From an uncultured Phycisphaerales bacterium (GTDB taxonomy: Bacteria > Planctomycetota > Phycisphaerae > Phycisphaerales > UBA1924): 47,184 bases of DNA. The translations under genes were made by a program, and so were the position numbers. Positions 35,321 through 43,302 of this stretch are shown in pieces. Location: assembly GCA_937858155.1 (NCBI GenBank), contig CALLYM010000262.1, positions 1-47,184 of the forward strand, in the 5' to 3' direction. Under the pieces are notes generated by a model. The model did no database searches, was not told where the DNA came from, and saw only the letters and a program-made list of their open reading frames with translations. The stretch's first letter is position 1; each line of letters opens with the position of its first letter.

Positions 35321-36712
35321 TCACTTCCCACCCATCTTCTTCAGTTCCGCGTCGACCACCGCGCTGATGGTCTGCGCGAGGTAATCCTGCCGGTCCTTCA
35401 TGCTCGGTGAGGCATTGTCCGGCGGCCCAGCGAGCCCCACCCCGCCCCACAGGACCTTCCCGTCCGCGTCCAGCACGTAGAACGTGGGCATGCCCTTTAC
35501 CTTGTACCGCTCGCTCACACCATCCGCGTTCAGCAGAGTGGTGTAGTGCCCGCCCTTCTCCTCCTTGAACTTCACCGGATCAATGGCGTCCTTGCCCGGC
35601 ACGGGGTCGCCCTCACAGTCCATCCCCAGCACCGCGACCTTGTCCCCGTACTTCTCCTGCACCGACTGGAGCGCGGGGATCGCCGGTGTGCACCACCCGC
35701 ACCACGTCGCCCAGAAGTCCAGCACGACGATCTTGCCCTTGTAATCCGACAGCCGCTTCCATGCGCCCTTGGGGTCTTCCAGGCGGAACGACGGCCCTTT
35801 CTCGCCCGCCGCGAGCAGACCGGGATCATGAGGCCATGTCACCCCTTCGATGGAGGGAGCGTCCGACTTCCCAGCATCAGGCTTGCCTGGCGTGCGCAGC
35901 GCTCGCGGCGCCTTCGCCGCGTCCCCCGCGCGGATGCGATAGCCGTCCGGCACCTCCAGCGCGAACTGGGCGCCGCCCGCGTCCGCGTCCTTCGCGATGG
36001 ACTGAAGAACGAGTGTGCGCGTTGTTTCCTTCCCCGCGCTCGTGCGTGTGCGCTCCATACGCCGGGGAAGCCCGTCATCGCGCCCAACGAACACTCGCAC
36101 ACCGGGCGCCGCCTGCGACGCCTCCTTCGCCTTGCTCCCCTTCTCCATGTCGTCCGGCGTGGTCAGCGTCTTGTCGTCTTTGAGCGTGACGATCAGCACG
36201 TCGCACGCCACGCCTTCCACCGTTTCCGGCTTCGCCATCGAGAATGTCTGCCCGTCGCTGAACGGCGATTCCTCCAGCATGTCCCACGCCACCACGTGCC
36301 GCAGGCCTTGCCCCGTGAAAAACACACGCAGGTCTTCCAGCGAGTCCACCGACCGCTCAACCACAGCCTTGTCGTGCGGCTTCACCACGCGCGCTGTCGC
36401 ACCGTCGTAGCCCGCGCCCGCCACCGGCGCATCGGCATCGTCGGAAACGTGCACCGCGACCTTCCATCCTCCCGCCTCGGCACGCTGGCAGACCACCTCC
36501 GCCCGCTGGCCCTCCCCTTCGCCGGAAGTAACCGCGGTGTACGACACCGTCTGCATCTCCTTCCACACGCTGCGCACCCGTGCGAGCAGTTCCTGTGCAG
36601 ACGCATCCGCCGCCTTGCCGGACTTCTGCCCCGACGCGGCCGGCTTGGCCGTCTGCGCCCAGCTTGGCGCGGTGATCACGAGACAAACGGCCAATGGAAA
36701 AACGATCCGCAT
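35321..36712 (-). CDS. Exported fusion of LolA-like domain and TlpA-type thioredoxin
   Basis: A 463-residue exported protein. The ATG at 36712, with GGAG 7 nt upstream, gives a signal peptide (RIVFPLAVCLVITAPSWAQ). The first part (about 40-260) has ELLARVRSVWKEMQTVSYTA and RVFVGRDDGLPRRMERTR and resembles outer-membrane lipoprotein-sorting (LolA/DUF2092-like) domains. The C-terminal part (about 300-463) is a TlpA-like thioredoxin domain: IVVLDFWATWCGWCTPAIPA (CxxC at 338-341), a cis-proline KGMPTFYVLDADG and a CEGDPVPGKDAI insert. So it is a redox-active periplasmic protein fused to a putative lipoprotein or lipid-binding unit. It follows the helicase gene by 49 nt. Confidence 0.8.
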   Translation of the reverse strand: MRIVFPLAVCLVITAPSWAQTAKPAASGQKSGKAADASAQELLARVRSVWKEMQTVSYTAVTSGEGEGQRAEVVCQRAEAGGWKVAVHVSDDADAPVAGAGYDGATARVVKPHDKAVVERSVDSLEDLRVFFTGQGLRHVVAWDMLEESPFSDGQTFSMAKPETVEGVACDVLIVTLKDDKTLTTPDDMEKGSKAKEASQAAPGVRVFVGRDDGLPRRMERTRTSAGKETTRTLVLQSIAKDADAGGAQFALEVPDGYRIRAGDAAKAPRALRTPGKPDAGKSDAPSIEGVTWPHDPGLLAAGEKGPSFRLEDPKGAWKRLSDYKGKIVVLDFWATWCGWCTPAIPALQSVQEKYGDKVAVLGMDCEGDPVPGKDAIDPVKFKEEKGGHYTTLLNADGVSERYKVKGMPTFYVLDADGKVLWGGVGLAGPPDNASPSMKDRQDYLAQTISAVVDAELKKMGGK

Positions 36713-36761
36713 GGGAGCACTCCGCATGGTGCCGGCAAAGGAAAGGCAAATGGTACTGCCT

Positions 36762-39700
36762 TCAGGCCCCGAACAGCGTGCACGCCCCCTCACACCCCTT
36801 CTCACGCCCGTACTCGCCCCCCAGGATCCCCCGAACCGCTCTGTCGATCGTCCCCCGCACCTTTGCTTCCTTGATGTCCGCCAGGGACAAGACGCCCTTC
36901 TGCCCCGTCGCGAGCAGCCAGTACTCCGCCGTGCCCCGCAGATCGCCCACCTCCGCGTGGGCATGCCGGAGCGCAAGCGCGTACACGCCAAACTGCAGAT
37001 CATCCTTCTTGGGCTCACGGAGATTGGCCCAGCCCCTGCCGGTCTTGTAGTCGATGACGCGGAACGCATTGTCCTGCGTCAGGTCTACGCGGTCGATCTT
37101 GGCCGTGAACACGTGCGAAACGCCGTCCACGACGTAAGGGAACTCGATGGTCCGTTCGGTCTCGAGCGTCTGTGCATTGGCATCATGGAACCGCTCGAAG
37201 TATGAGCGCAGCTGCGCCTCCACCGTGGCAACCTCCCCGTCATCCACGACCGCCCCCCGGCCCATCTCGTCGATCATCGCCCGCCTGCCAATGCGCAGCA
37301 ATTCCTCCAGCCCCGGCCGCGGCGACCCCTCCGCGTCCGCGCCGGCGTCCAGCTTGATGAACCGGTCGAGCGCGGCGTGCACCACGTTGCCCACGCGAAG
37401 CTCGTCACTGTCCGGGCTCGGCAGCCGGAGCACATACCGCAGGTACCAGCACAGCGGGCACCTCTCGTACTGGTCAATGGACGAGTACGAAAGCGCGAGC
37501 GGCGCGGCCGGGGGCTTCAACCGCAGCGCGCGGCCCGCATCGCACCGCCGCCCCGACCGCAGCGTGGCGACACGCTCAGCCGTCGCCACCAGCCCCTCTT
37601 CGTTCGCGATCCACACCGGAGCGCCCCCGGTGTGGACGCCGGTGATCGCGAGCGTGCGGGCGGCCGTTGCCAGGTCCGCGATGCACGCAGCAAGGGCCGC
37701 CTCTGTCAGCCCAGGACGAGCCGCCCGCTCCAGCGCATTGGACGCCAGCACGCGCGCCTGCCGCACGATCTCCCCCACCTGCTCCTCCGCCCCTTGACGG
37801 TGCGCAAAGTCCAGCCCCGCGGCCTCCAGCGCGCTGCGCGCAAGCACGCCCAGCCCCAACGACGACGCGTCGCGCAGCACGTCCCTCGCGGTGGTGCGCG
37901 TGAAAAGGAGCTCCGGCGACTCGAACAAAAGCTCGTCCAGGTAGCTGACCGTCGCGGAAGACGGCCTGCCCTTGTGCGCGCCCAGCAGCACAAGCCGCGT
38001 CCTGGCACGCGTGCACGCAACGTAGAAGAGCCGGCGCTCCTCGTCCAGCTTCCGCGTCTTCGCGTCCCGTGTATCGAGCTGCTCCACAAGGCCCGCGGGC
38101 GCCTCAAAGTCCGGCTCCTCCGCGCGGCTCTTGGGGAACCCGTGGGGCGACTTCACCCGCGCGACGTACACCGTGTCAAACTCAAGCCCCTTCGCGCTGT
38201 GGGCCGTCAGGAGATGGACGCGGTCGGCGTCCGCCGCCACGCCGGGCGATTGTTCCAGCTGGTCTGCACCCACCTCCCGTTCCAGCTCCTCGTCCGCGTC
38301 GAGCACCTCCGCCGCGCCCACGTCCCGCAGCGCCGGGTCCGCGTCGCGCAGTTCATTGAAGTAGGTCCAGAACGCGCCCAGGTCGCCCGGCGGTTCCAGA
38401 TCACGCTGCTTCTCCCGCGCAAGCCGCAGAAACGCCACCAGCGCCGCGATCCGCCGGGCGCGCTCGCGCCCGGGCAGCAGCTCCACGTGCGCCGTGCCGG
38501 TGGTGCGGATCAGCAGGTCCAGCGATTCGTCCGCCCGCGTGCCCGCGACCGCTGTACGCAGCCCGGCATACACGCCCAGCACCCGGCGGGCACCGTCCCG
38601 GGCCGGATCACCATCCACAGCGACACGTTCCGACAGCCATTCATGGAATGGGGCGGGCCCGGGCTCCTCGGCAAGCCGCGCCCTCCCGACCAGCGCACGG
38701 TGCTCACGCTCCCAGTCCGCGAGCGTGCGCGGATCAATCGAGAACGGCGGCCGCGCCATGACGCGTCGCGCCGCCCACGTCGCGCCCGGGTACAGCATCC
38801 ACTCGATCCACGCCAGCACATCCTGCACGCCCTCATCATCCAGCATCGACTCGTCGCGCCGCCGCGACCAGGCGACACCCTCCAGCGTCAGCACCGCCGC
38901 GATCCGGTCCAGGTCAGAGTGCGAACGGGCGATGACCGCCGTGGACGGCAGGGGCGATCCCGGGAACGCCCCCCGGTGCCGGGCACGATCGGTCAGAATC
39001 ATCGCCGCGATCGCCTCGGCATCCTCGTGCTCCTGATCGAACGTGACGATGGTCACGCCGTGCGGGCCCGGTGGATCGCTCCGCGTTGGGTTGATCTGCT
39101 TGCTGGGATGGAAGCGTGCCCCGCCCGCGCGACGGATGATGCCGTTCGCCGCCTCCACCACACGGCGCACGCTGCGGTAATTGTCCGACAGCTCGAGCAC
39201 CGTGGTGCCCGGCCAGATGTGCTGGAACCTCTGGAACGCCCGCTCGTCCGCGCCGCGGAACGCGTAGATCGCCTGGTCGTCGTCCCCCACCACACACAAC
39301 TCGGGCGATCCCTCCCCCGCCAGCAGGCGGATCATCTCAATCTGCCCCGCGTTGCAGTCCTGGAATTCATCAATAACGAACGCGGAGCACTCGGCTCGGA
39401 GCACGTCGCGGAGAGCCGGGGTGCCCGTCATGCCCATCACCGGCAGCAGCACAAAGTCGGAGAACGTCAGCCGCCCGCGCTGCCAGCGCCGCGCACACCA
39501 CGCGTCGTACGCCCGCGCGGAATCCGCAAACTCCGACGCCGCGGCCCGCGCCGCACTGTCCCCCGCCGCTTCTTCCATCCCACGGGCGTGCCGGAGCGCC
39601 GCGCTCGGCAGCACCGCACGTTCCGAGAGCCAGTCAAACATCCCGAGCAGGCGGTCGCACAGCGCCGGCAGTCCCTCCGCCCTCGAACCGCGGAACAGCG

Positions 39701-40103
39701 ACAGGTCCTCGATGACACCCCGCAGCACCCGACGGCTCTGCGCCGCGTCGATCATGCTCATCCGCGTGGGCAGCCCAAGCCGGTCCGCGTGCCGCCGTAC
39801 GACACACGCGCCCAGGCTGTGCAGCGTGCCCGCACGCACGCGCTGCGCAACCGGGAGTGAGACCAGTTCCGCCAGCCGCGCCCGCAGCTCCTCCGCCGCC
39901 TTCACCGTAAACGTCGAGGCGATGACCTGCTCGGGACGGATCGACCGCTGCTCGATCAGGTGCGCGATCCGGTGGACAATCACCCTTGTCTTCCCCGTCC
40001 CGGGCCCGGCAAGCACGATGAGCGGGCCCGCAGAGTGCTCCACCGCGCGGACCTGGGCAGGATTGAGAAGAGGTGCGGGCACGCCTTCATCGTACCGCGA
40101 CAA
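36762..40103 (-). CDS. UvrD/PcrA-like superfamily 1 helicase with C-terminal PD-(D/E)XK nuclease domain
   Basis: A 1113-residue ATP-dependent DNA helicase-nuclease. Helicase motifs in order: Walker A VLAGPGTGKTRVIVHRIAHL at residues 30-49, FVIDEFQDCNAGQIEM near 245, VVGDDDQAIYAFRGADE near 275, LSDNYRSVRRVVEAANG, LTAHSAKGLEFDTVYVARV, and LFYVACTRARTRLVLLG. The C-terminal 200 residues hold a RecB-like nuclease: SYSSIDQYERCPLCWYLRYV, then GNVVHAALDRF and the catalytic FRVIDYKTGRG with D and K. Likely roles are recombinational repair or end processing. TTG start at 40103; a GTG at 40082 is possible. It lies 17 nt after rsmD on the same strand. Confidence 0.92.
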   Translation of the reverse strand: MSRYDEGVPAPLLNPAQVRAVEHSAGPLIVLAGPGTGKTRVIVHRIAHLIEQRSIRPEQVIASTFTVKAAEELRARLAELVSLPVAQRVRAGTLHSLGACVVRRHADRLGLPTRMSMIDAAQSRRVLRGVIEDLSLFRGSRAEGLPALCDRLLGMFDWLSERAVLPSAALRHARGMEEAAGDSAARAAASEFADSARAYDAWCARRWQRGRLTFSDFVLLPVMGMTGTPALRDVLRAECSAFVIDEFQDCNAGQIEMIRLLAGEGSPELCVVGDDDQAIYAFRGADERAFQRFQHIWPGTTVLELSDNYRSVRRVVEAANGIIRRAGGARFHPSKQINPTRSDPPGPHGVTIVTFDQEHEDAEAIAAMILTDRARHRGAFPGSPLPSTAVIARSHSDLDRIAAVLTLEGVAWSRRRDESMLDDEGVQDVLAWIEWMLYPGATWAARRVMARPPFSIDPRTLADWEREHRALVGRARLAEEPGPAPFHEWLSERVAVDGDPARDGARRVLGVYAGLRTAVAGTRADESLDLLIRTTGTAHVELLPGRERARRIAALVAFLRLAREKQRDLEPPGDLGAFWTYFNELRDADPALRDVGAAEVLDADEELEREVGADQLEQSPGVAADADRVHLLTAHSAKGLEFDTVYVARVKSPHGFPKSRAEEPDFEAPAGLVEQLDTRDAKTRKLDEERRLFYVACTRARTRLVLLGAHKGRPSSATVSYLDELLFESPELLFTRTTARDVLRDASSLGLGVLARSALEAAGLDFAHRQGAEEQVGEIVRQARVLASNALERAARPGLTEAALAACIADLATAARTLAITGVHTGGAPVWIANEEGLVATAERVATLRSGRRCDAGRALRLKPPAAPLALSYSSIDQYERCPLCWYLRYVLRLPSPDSDELRVGNVVHAALDRFIKLDAGADAEGSPRPGLEELLRIGRRAMIDEMGRGAVVDDGEVATVEAQLRSYFERFHDANAQTLETERTIEFPYVVDGVSHVFTAKIDRVDLTQDNAFRVIDYKTGRGWANLREPKKDDLQFGVYALALRHAHAEVGDLRGTAEYWLLATGQKGVLSLADIKEAKVRGTIDRAVRGILGGEYGREKGCEGACTLFGA

Positions 40104-40120
40104 CGCCCGCGTACGCCGCC

Positions 40121-40969
40121 CTACTTCCGCATGTACAGGTGCACCGCCATCCCCCGGTACTCGTGCGTCTCGGGTCCCCGCGCATTGGGCAGCACCAGGG
40201 AGGGCACCGTGAACTCCGCGTGCGGACGCGCCGCGTCGGCAAGGAACGGATCGTCCGGAACCACGTTGCCCTCGCTGTCAATCAGCCGCCCTTGGTCGTC
40301 CAGGTCGAGCCACTCGACCTCCTCGTCACGCATTTTGTCCACGCGGGGCGTCCTGGCCTTCCGCGCAGCCGCGGTCGGCTCCAGCTCCGGCACGTCCTTC
40401 CGCCACGAACGCCGATCCTTCGGCTTCTTCTTGAAGGACTTGGGCTCCCGCGTGTCGGGCGTCGCCGGCTGCGGGGCTACCCGGTGACGCAAGGGCCACG
40501 GCGTCCGTAGCACCGCGTAGCCGTCGGGCGTGAGGATGTCGATGATCGCGCCCAACTGCGTCATCACACGCCGGAAGCCGATAGGGTCCTCAACGAGCGG
40601 GTAGGGCGGGTCCAGGAACGCGAGTTTCAGCGGGCGCGACGCGCGGGCGAGCGCACCAGGCCCCAGCGCATCCCCCACCACCACGTCGCAGCGGTCCTCG
40701 ACGCCCAGCGCTTCGACGTTCTTCCGCAGGATCTCCCCCACATGCCTGTCGCGCTCCACGCACACACAGTGCACCGCACCCCGGCTGATCGCCTCCAGCC
40801 CGATCGCCCCCGTCCCCGCGAACCCGTCAAACACCGTCGCCCCCTCGCAGTGCCCGCGCAGAAGCCCGAACAGCGACTCCTTCACCCGATCGGGAATCGG
40901 CCGCGTCGTCTCCGCGTCCGCGGGCGTCAACAGAATGCGGCGGCGAAACTCGCCCGAAATGATGCGCAT
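40121..40969 (-). CDS. rsmD: 16S rRNA (guanine(966)-N2)-methyltransferase RsmD with internal extension
   Basis: A 282-residue Rossmann-fold methyltransferase that methylates G966 of 16S rRNA during ribosome assembly. The ATG at 40969 opens with RIISGEFRRRILLTP and RPIPDRVKESLFGLL, which are RsmD signatures. SAM-binding VFDGFAGTGAIGLEAISRG follows near 46, and the catalytic DPPY lies at 120-123. The family usually has about 190 residues. Here a charged segment of roughly 165-265 (KSFKKKPKDRRSWRKD, DKMRDEEVEWLDLDDQGR) stands before the last strand (MAVHLYMRK). A TACAAT 5 nt before the start and no Shine-Dalgarno suggest a leaderless message. It is the first gene of the rsmD-helicase-TlpA unit. 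Confidence 0.92.
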   Translation of the reverse strand: MRIISGEFRRRILLTPADAETTRPIPDRVKESLFGLLRGHCEGATVFDGFAGTGAIGLEAISRGAVHCVCVERDRHVGEILRKNVEALGVEDRCDVVVGDALGPGALARASRPLKLAFLDPPYPLVEDPIGFRRVMTQLGAIIDILTPDGYAVLRTPWPLRHRVAPQPATPDTREPKSFKKKPKDRRSWRKDVPELEPTAAARKARTPRVDKMRDEEVEWLDLDDQGRLIDSEGNVVPDDPFLADAARPHAEFTVPSLVLPNARGPETHEYRGMAVHLYMRK

Positions 40970-40974
40970 GGGCA

Positions 40975-40980
40975 ATTGTA
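40975..40980 (-). promoter_or_regulatory. TACAAT -10 element, likely leaderless start of rsmD
   Basis: On the minus strand TACAAT (one mismatch to TATAAT) lies 5 nt before the ATG at 40969, with no Shine-Dalgarno. Transcription would start at or just before the start codon. Confidence 0.6.
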
Positions 40981-40983
40981 GAG

Positions 40984-41003
40984 GCTCAGGCGCGCGCCTG
41001 AGC
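40984..41003. promoter_or_regulatory. Perfect 20-bp palindrome in the rsmD promoter
   Basis: GCTCAGGCGC joined directly to its reverse complement GCGCCTGAGC. It covers the -35 to spacer region of the TACAAT promoter and starts 3 bp from the -10 element, a position suited to a dimeric repressor or activator. No known binding site is recognised. Confidence 0.5.
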
Positions 41004-41091
41004 ACGGCCATCGCACACCTATCCGACCAGCGCATGACACGCACACTCTGCGAGACTTTGACCACAGATCAGCCTTGAAGCCACGTTCCGC

Positions 41092-41107
41092 CACGAATGC
41101 CGAATGC
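41092..41107. repeat. Short interspersed repeat copy (CACGAATGCCGAATGC)
   Basis: Contains CACGAATGCCGAAT, found again exactly at 44322-44335 inside mqnE. It belongs to the CGAATGCCGAATNC-style short repeat that I recall from planctomycete genomes. Confidence 0.5.
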
Positions 41108-41130
41108 CTGCGATGCACTCCAAAAGGACA

Positions 41131-41182
41131 CAGACCGGGCGGCGTGAGTGTCTTCCTCAAACACTCCCGCGCACCCGGTCTG
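41131..41182 (-). terminator. Long hairpin, candidate terminator for the 41273 gene
   Basis: A 9-bp outer stem (41131-41139 with 41174-41182), a GCG/CGC segment, and a 6-bp inner stem (41146-41151 with 41161-41166) enclose the loop CTTCCTCAA, for about 18 bp in total. On the minus strand it lies 91 nt after the stop at 41273 and is followed by TGTCCTTTT. It could end that transcript; a structured RNA is the alternative. Confidence 0.5.
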
Positions 41183-41272
41183 ATTTGTGCGCCCCGCGGT
41201 TCGTCCTGGGCGGATGGGAGTTGGACGAAAGCGGTCCCCCCCGGGCGGCGCACAGCCGATCGGAAATGTCCT

Positions 41273-41929
41273 TCACTTCTGCCTTCGCGTGACTCCAAGC
41301 GTGTCGATCGAATACCGGAGGAACGCGGGGTTGTCGATCCCCGTCACCACGCGCCAGAACGGCTCGCCCTGCCCATCGTGGTACCACGTGCGGAACGCGC
41401 CCCGCGGGTCCTCCGCGTACACGTCCAGCATCGAAGATCCCACGAACACCGTCCGGTGGATCATCAGCACGTCATCGCTGACGTACTCGGCCTCCGCCGC
41501 CACGCCCGCCATCGCGTCCACCACCCGCCCGAACAGAGCGTGGTCCGCGCGGAGGAGGACGTCAGCGTCGTGCCAGATGTAGAAGCGGAACTTCGTGCTC
41601 GGTCGGCCAAGGAAGTGGGCCCGCTCACGCAAAAGATTCACGATGCCCCCGGGGCCATCGATCCGCCGGTCCAGCATCGGCCCGGGGATCGCCCTCTCCA
41701 ACTGGTAGCAGAACGACTCCAGGTCCGTGATGAACTTGCCGTAAAGCACACAAACTTCAGCGTCGGGGAGGCCGCCAAGGAACTGGCCGAGAGAAACCGC
41801 GAATTGAGTACGTCGCTGCGGGAACTCGCTCCACGCGACGAGATGGTTCTCATCGAGGTGCTGAACGACGTCCCCCTGCCAGTCAACGGCAAGGATCGAC
41901 GTGTCAGGTTTCCTGGGCAGCGCGCTCAT
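41273..41929 (-). CDS. Conserved-looking hypothetical protein
   Basis: A 218-residue protein without a signal peptide. The ATG at 41929 opens with SALPRKPDTSILAVDWQGD; the 71 upstream codons of the open frame look non-coding. Visible features are FRFYIWHDADVLLRADHALF, where WHDAD might be a metal or nucleotide site; VSDDVLMIHRTVFVG; and DPRGAFRTWYHDGQGEPFWRV, shown in part as AFRTWYHDGQGEPFW. The overall balance of acidic and hydrophobic residues looks like a real globular protein. I recognise no family. It is isolated: its own promoter would lie in the following 402-bp gap and its terminator candidate at 41131-41182. Confidence 0.65.
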   Translation of the reverse strand: MSALPRKPDTSILAVDWQGDVVQHLDENHLVAWSEFPQRRTQFAVSLGQFLGGLPDAEVCVLYGKFITDLESFCYQLERAIPGPMLDRRIDGPGGIVNLLRERAHFLGRPSTKFRFYIWHDADVLLRADHALFGRVVDAMAGVAAEAEYVSDDVLMIHRTVFVGSSMLDVYAEDPRGAFRTWYHDGQGEPFWRVVTGIDNPAFLRYSIDTLGVTRRQK

Positions 41930-42331
41930 ACCACAAGCCTGGTCTTCGGGACCTGGGACCGGGCTTCCTGTGACGGCGCGCGGAAACACGCCGAGCTTTT
42001 CGGACGTTGGGACATACGAGCGCAACCCGAACACGTTCCAGGCTGCGCCGCCTGACTCTACACCCCTCTGCGGAGAAGAATGTGACACAAATTCGCGCAA
42101 TGACCAGCAAACTTGCCCGAACTTTTTGCACAAAGCGCACAAGCCACGCTGGTATAAGCGTTCGCGGACGAACCGACAACTTACCCAGATTCACATAAAA
42201 ATTCCCACCGTCATCGCTTCTGGTGGGTCAATACCCCCTAATGACAGCCCGCCTCCACCTGAACTGCGGGTGAAGACCAACGTCTTCAGTCACTCATCTT
42301 CCCCGACCGCAGGTAGGGCACACCCCAAAAT
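41930..42331. other. 402-bp intergenic region, relatively AT-rich, two hairpins
   Basis: No gene is supported. Positions 42061-42330 are clearly richer in A+T than the rest of the window. It contains TGAAGAC-CAAC-GTCTTCA (42271-42288, 7-bp stem) just past the dockerin stop, and the terminator candidate at 42197-42227. A promoter for the 41929 gene should be here, but no good -35/-10 pair was found near its start. Confidence 0.6.
42197..42227 (-). terminator. Candidate rho-independent terminator of the second dockerin gene
   Basis: On the minus strand CCCACC (42227-42222) and GGTGGG (42209-42204) form a 6-bp stem with a 12-nt loop, followed after two bases by TTTTT (42201-42197). It lies about 105 nt past the stop at 42332. 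Confidence 0.5.
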
Positions 42332-43141
42332 TCAGAGACACGCCCCGCCAGAAAATACGCTCAGCAGGCTGTCGATGTCCAGAGTGTCGGGAAAGAGGCC
42401 GTCGTTGTTGAAGTCAATATCCCCGCACGAGCCCGTGGAGCACGCCCCGCCCGAAAACACGCTCAGAAAGTCATCGATGTCCGCGGTATCCGGGAAGAGC
42501 CCGTCGCCGTTGAAGTCGACCGAATCGCACTGCGCACACAGAGTCAGCGACAGCAGTCCCGTGTACGCGCCCTGGTACGGGAACGTGTTGTTGGGGTCGG
42601 CCCGCCCAGTGAGTGATGCACTCAGCGTCCCGGGCCGGATGGTGCCCGACACCGTGAACTCAATGTGCCCGTTGGACGTCAGATTCTGTGAGAAGCCCGA
42701 GACAACCGAGCCATCGCTGAGGGTGAACTGACCCGGCGTTCCTGCAAGCATGACCGCGGCCGAAGGTCCGCCCGGCGCCACAGTGCCCGACACGTCAAGC
42801 AGCACCGAAAGCGAGAAGCAGCTCGTGGTCGCGATAGCGAAGCCCCACGCGTCCCGGCTGTCCGCGACGCACAGCACGCCCGCGCCGGCGCGGCTGGCCG
42901 CTCCATGCTGCGAAAGCACCAAGCCCGACGCGGACGCCGCCGCCGCAAGATGGGCGTTCGCCCCGCTCGCGGGCGGCCCCTGCGCAGTCACGCTGATGTC
43001 GTCACCGGGGTTGCCAACCGGCGCGAGAAAATCGTGCTGGACACTCGGGCCACCAAAGGGCCCGCAATACACCGTGTTGTGCCCGTTCCGCGACGAGAAC
43101 GAGAACTGCGCGATGACGCCTAACGCAACAAGCACAAGCAT
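42332..43141 (-). CDS. Secreted protein with two dockerin-like C-terminal repeats
   Basis: A 269-residue exported protein. ATG at 43141 follows GGGAGG by 6 nt and opens a signal segment (MLVLVALGVIAQFSFSS). The body has no recognised domain but is rich in small and hydroxyl residues, with GVLCVADSRDAWGFAIATTS and VSGTIRPGTLSASLTGRAD strands typical of beta-sandwich exoproteins. The C-terminus repeats DFNGDGLFPDTADIDDFLSV and DFNNDGLFPDTLDIDSLL, each followed by SVFSGGAC, matching the tail of the 4964-6073 protein. This supports a shared surface-attachment system, whose receptor is not in the window. A promoter (TTGCAC/TATGCT) lies just upstream, and a terminator candidate downstream. Confidence 0.82.
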   Translation of the reverse strand: MLVLVALGVIAQFSFSSRNGHNTVYCGPFGGPSVQHDFLAPVGNPGDDISVTAQGPPASGANAHLAAAASASGLVLSQHGAASRAGAGVLCVADSRDAWGFAIATTSCFSLSVLLDVSGTVAPGGPSAAVMLAGTPGQFTLSDGSVVSGFSQNLTSNGHIEFTVSGTIRPGTLSASLTGRADPNNTFPYQGAYTGLLSLTLCAQCDSVDFNGDGLFPDTADIDDFLSVFSGGACSTGSCGDIDFNNDGLFPDTLDIDSLLSVFSGGACL

Positions 43142-43162
43142 GGCAAGCCTCCCGACGACCCC

Positions 43163-43190
43163 AGCATACCGCGCGTGGAGTTCAGTGCAA
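43163..43190 (-). promoter_or_regulatory. Promoter of the second dockerin gene
   Basis: On the minus strand TTGCAC (43190-43185) and TATGCT (43168-43163) are 16 nt apart. The predicted start site lies about 15 nt before the ATG at 43141, leaving room for the GGGAGG ribosome-binding site. Confidence 0.4.
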
Positions 43191-43268
43191 GAGAATCGAC
43201 CCGTCTCCCGCGGCTGCGCCCCATCACCCACCTCTTCTCACTCGCAAAGGTGGTACTTTCACTGATTG

Positions 43269-43297
43269 TTGAAAATTCCCGCGCAGACTGTTACGCT
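43269..43297 (+). promoter_or_regulatory. Promoter of mqnE, likely leaderless
   Basis: TTGAAA (43269-43274), a 17-nt spacer and TACGCT (43292-43297), the latter preceded by TG one base away. The start codon follows 5 nt later, so the message probably begins at the ATG. It is the best -35/-10 pair of the leaderless set. Confidence 0.55.
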
Positions 43298-43302
43298 CCC
43301 GC

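Larger units (their letters stand above)
40970..41272. other. Structured 303-bp intergenic region upstream of rsmD
   Basis: No gene is supported here. It contains the rsmD promoter element (40975-40980), a 20-bp palindrome (40984-41003), a short repeat (41092-41107) and a long hairpin (41131-41182), each listed separately. Confidence 0.7.

Noticed and set aside
37377..39860. 827-codon plus-strand frame opposite the helicase
   Set aside because: Long because of GC-rich codon bias in the opposite strand; the helicase motifs are unambiguous.
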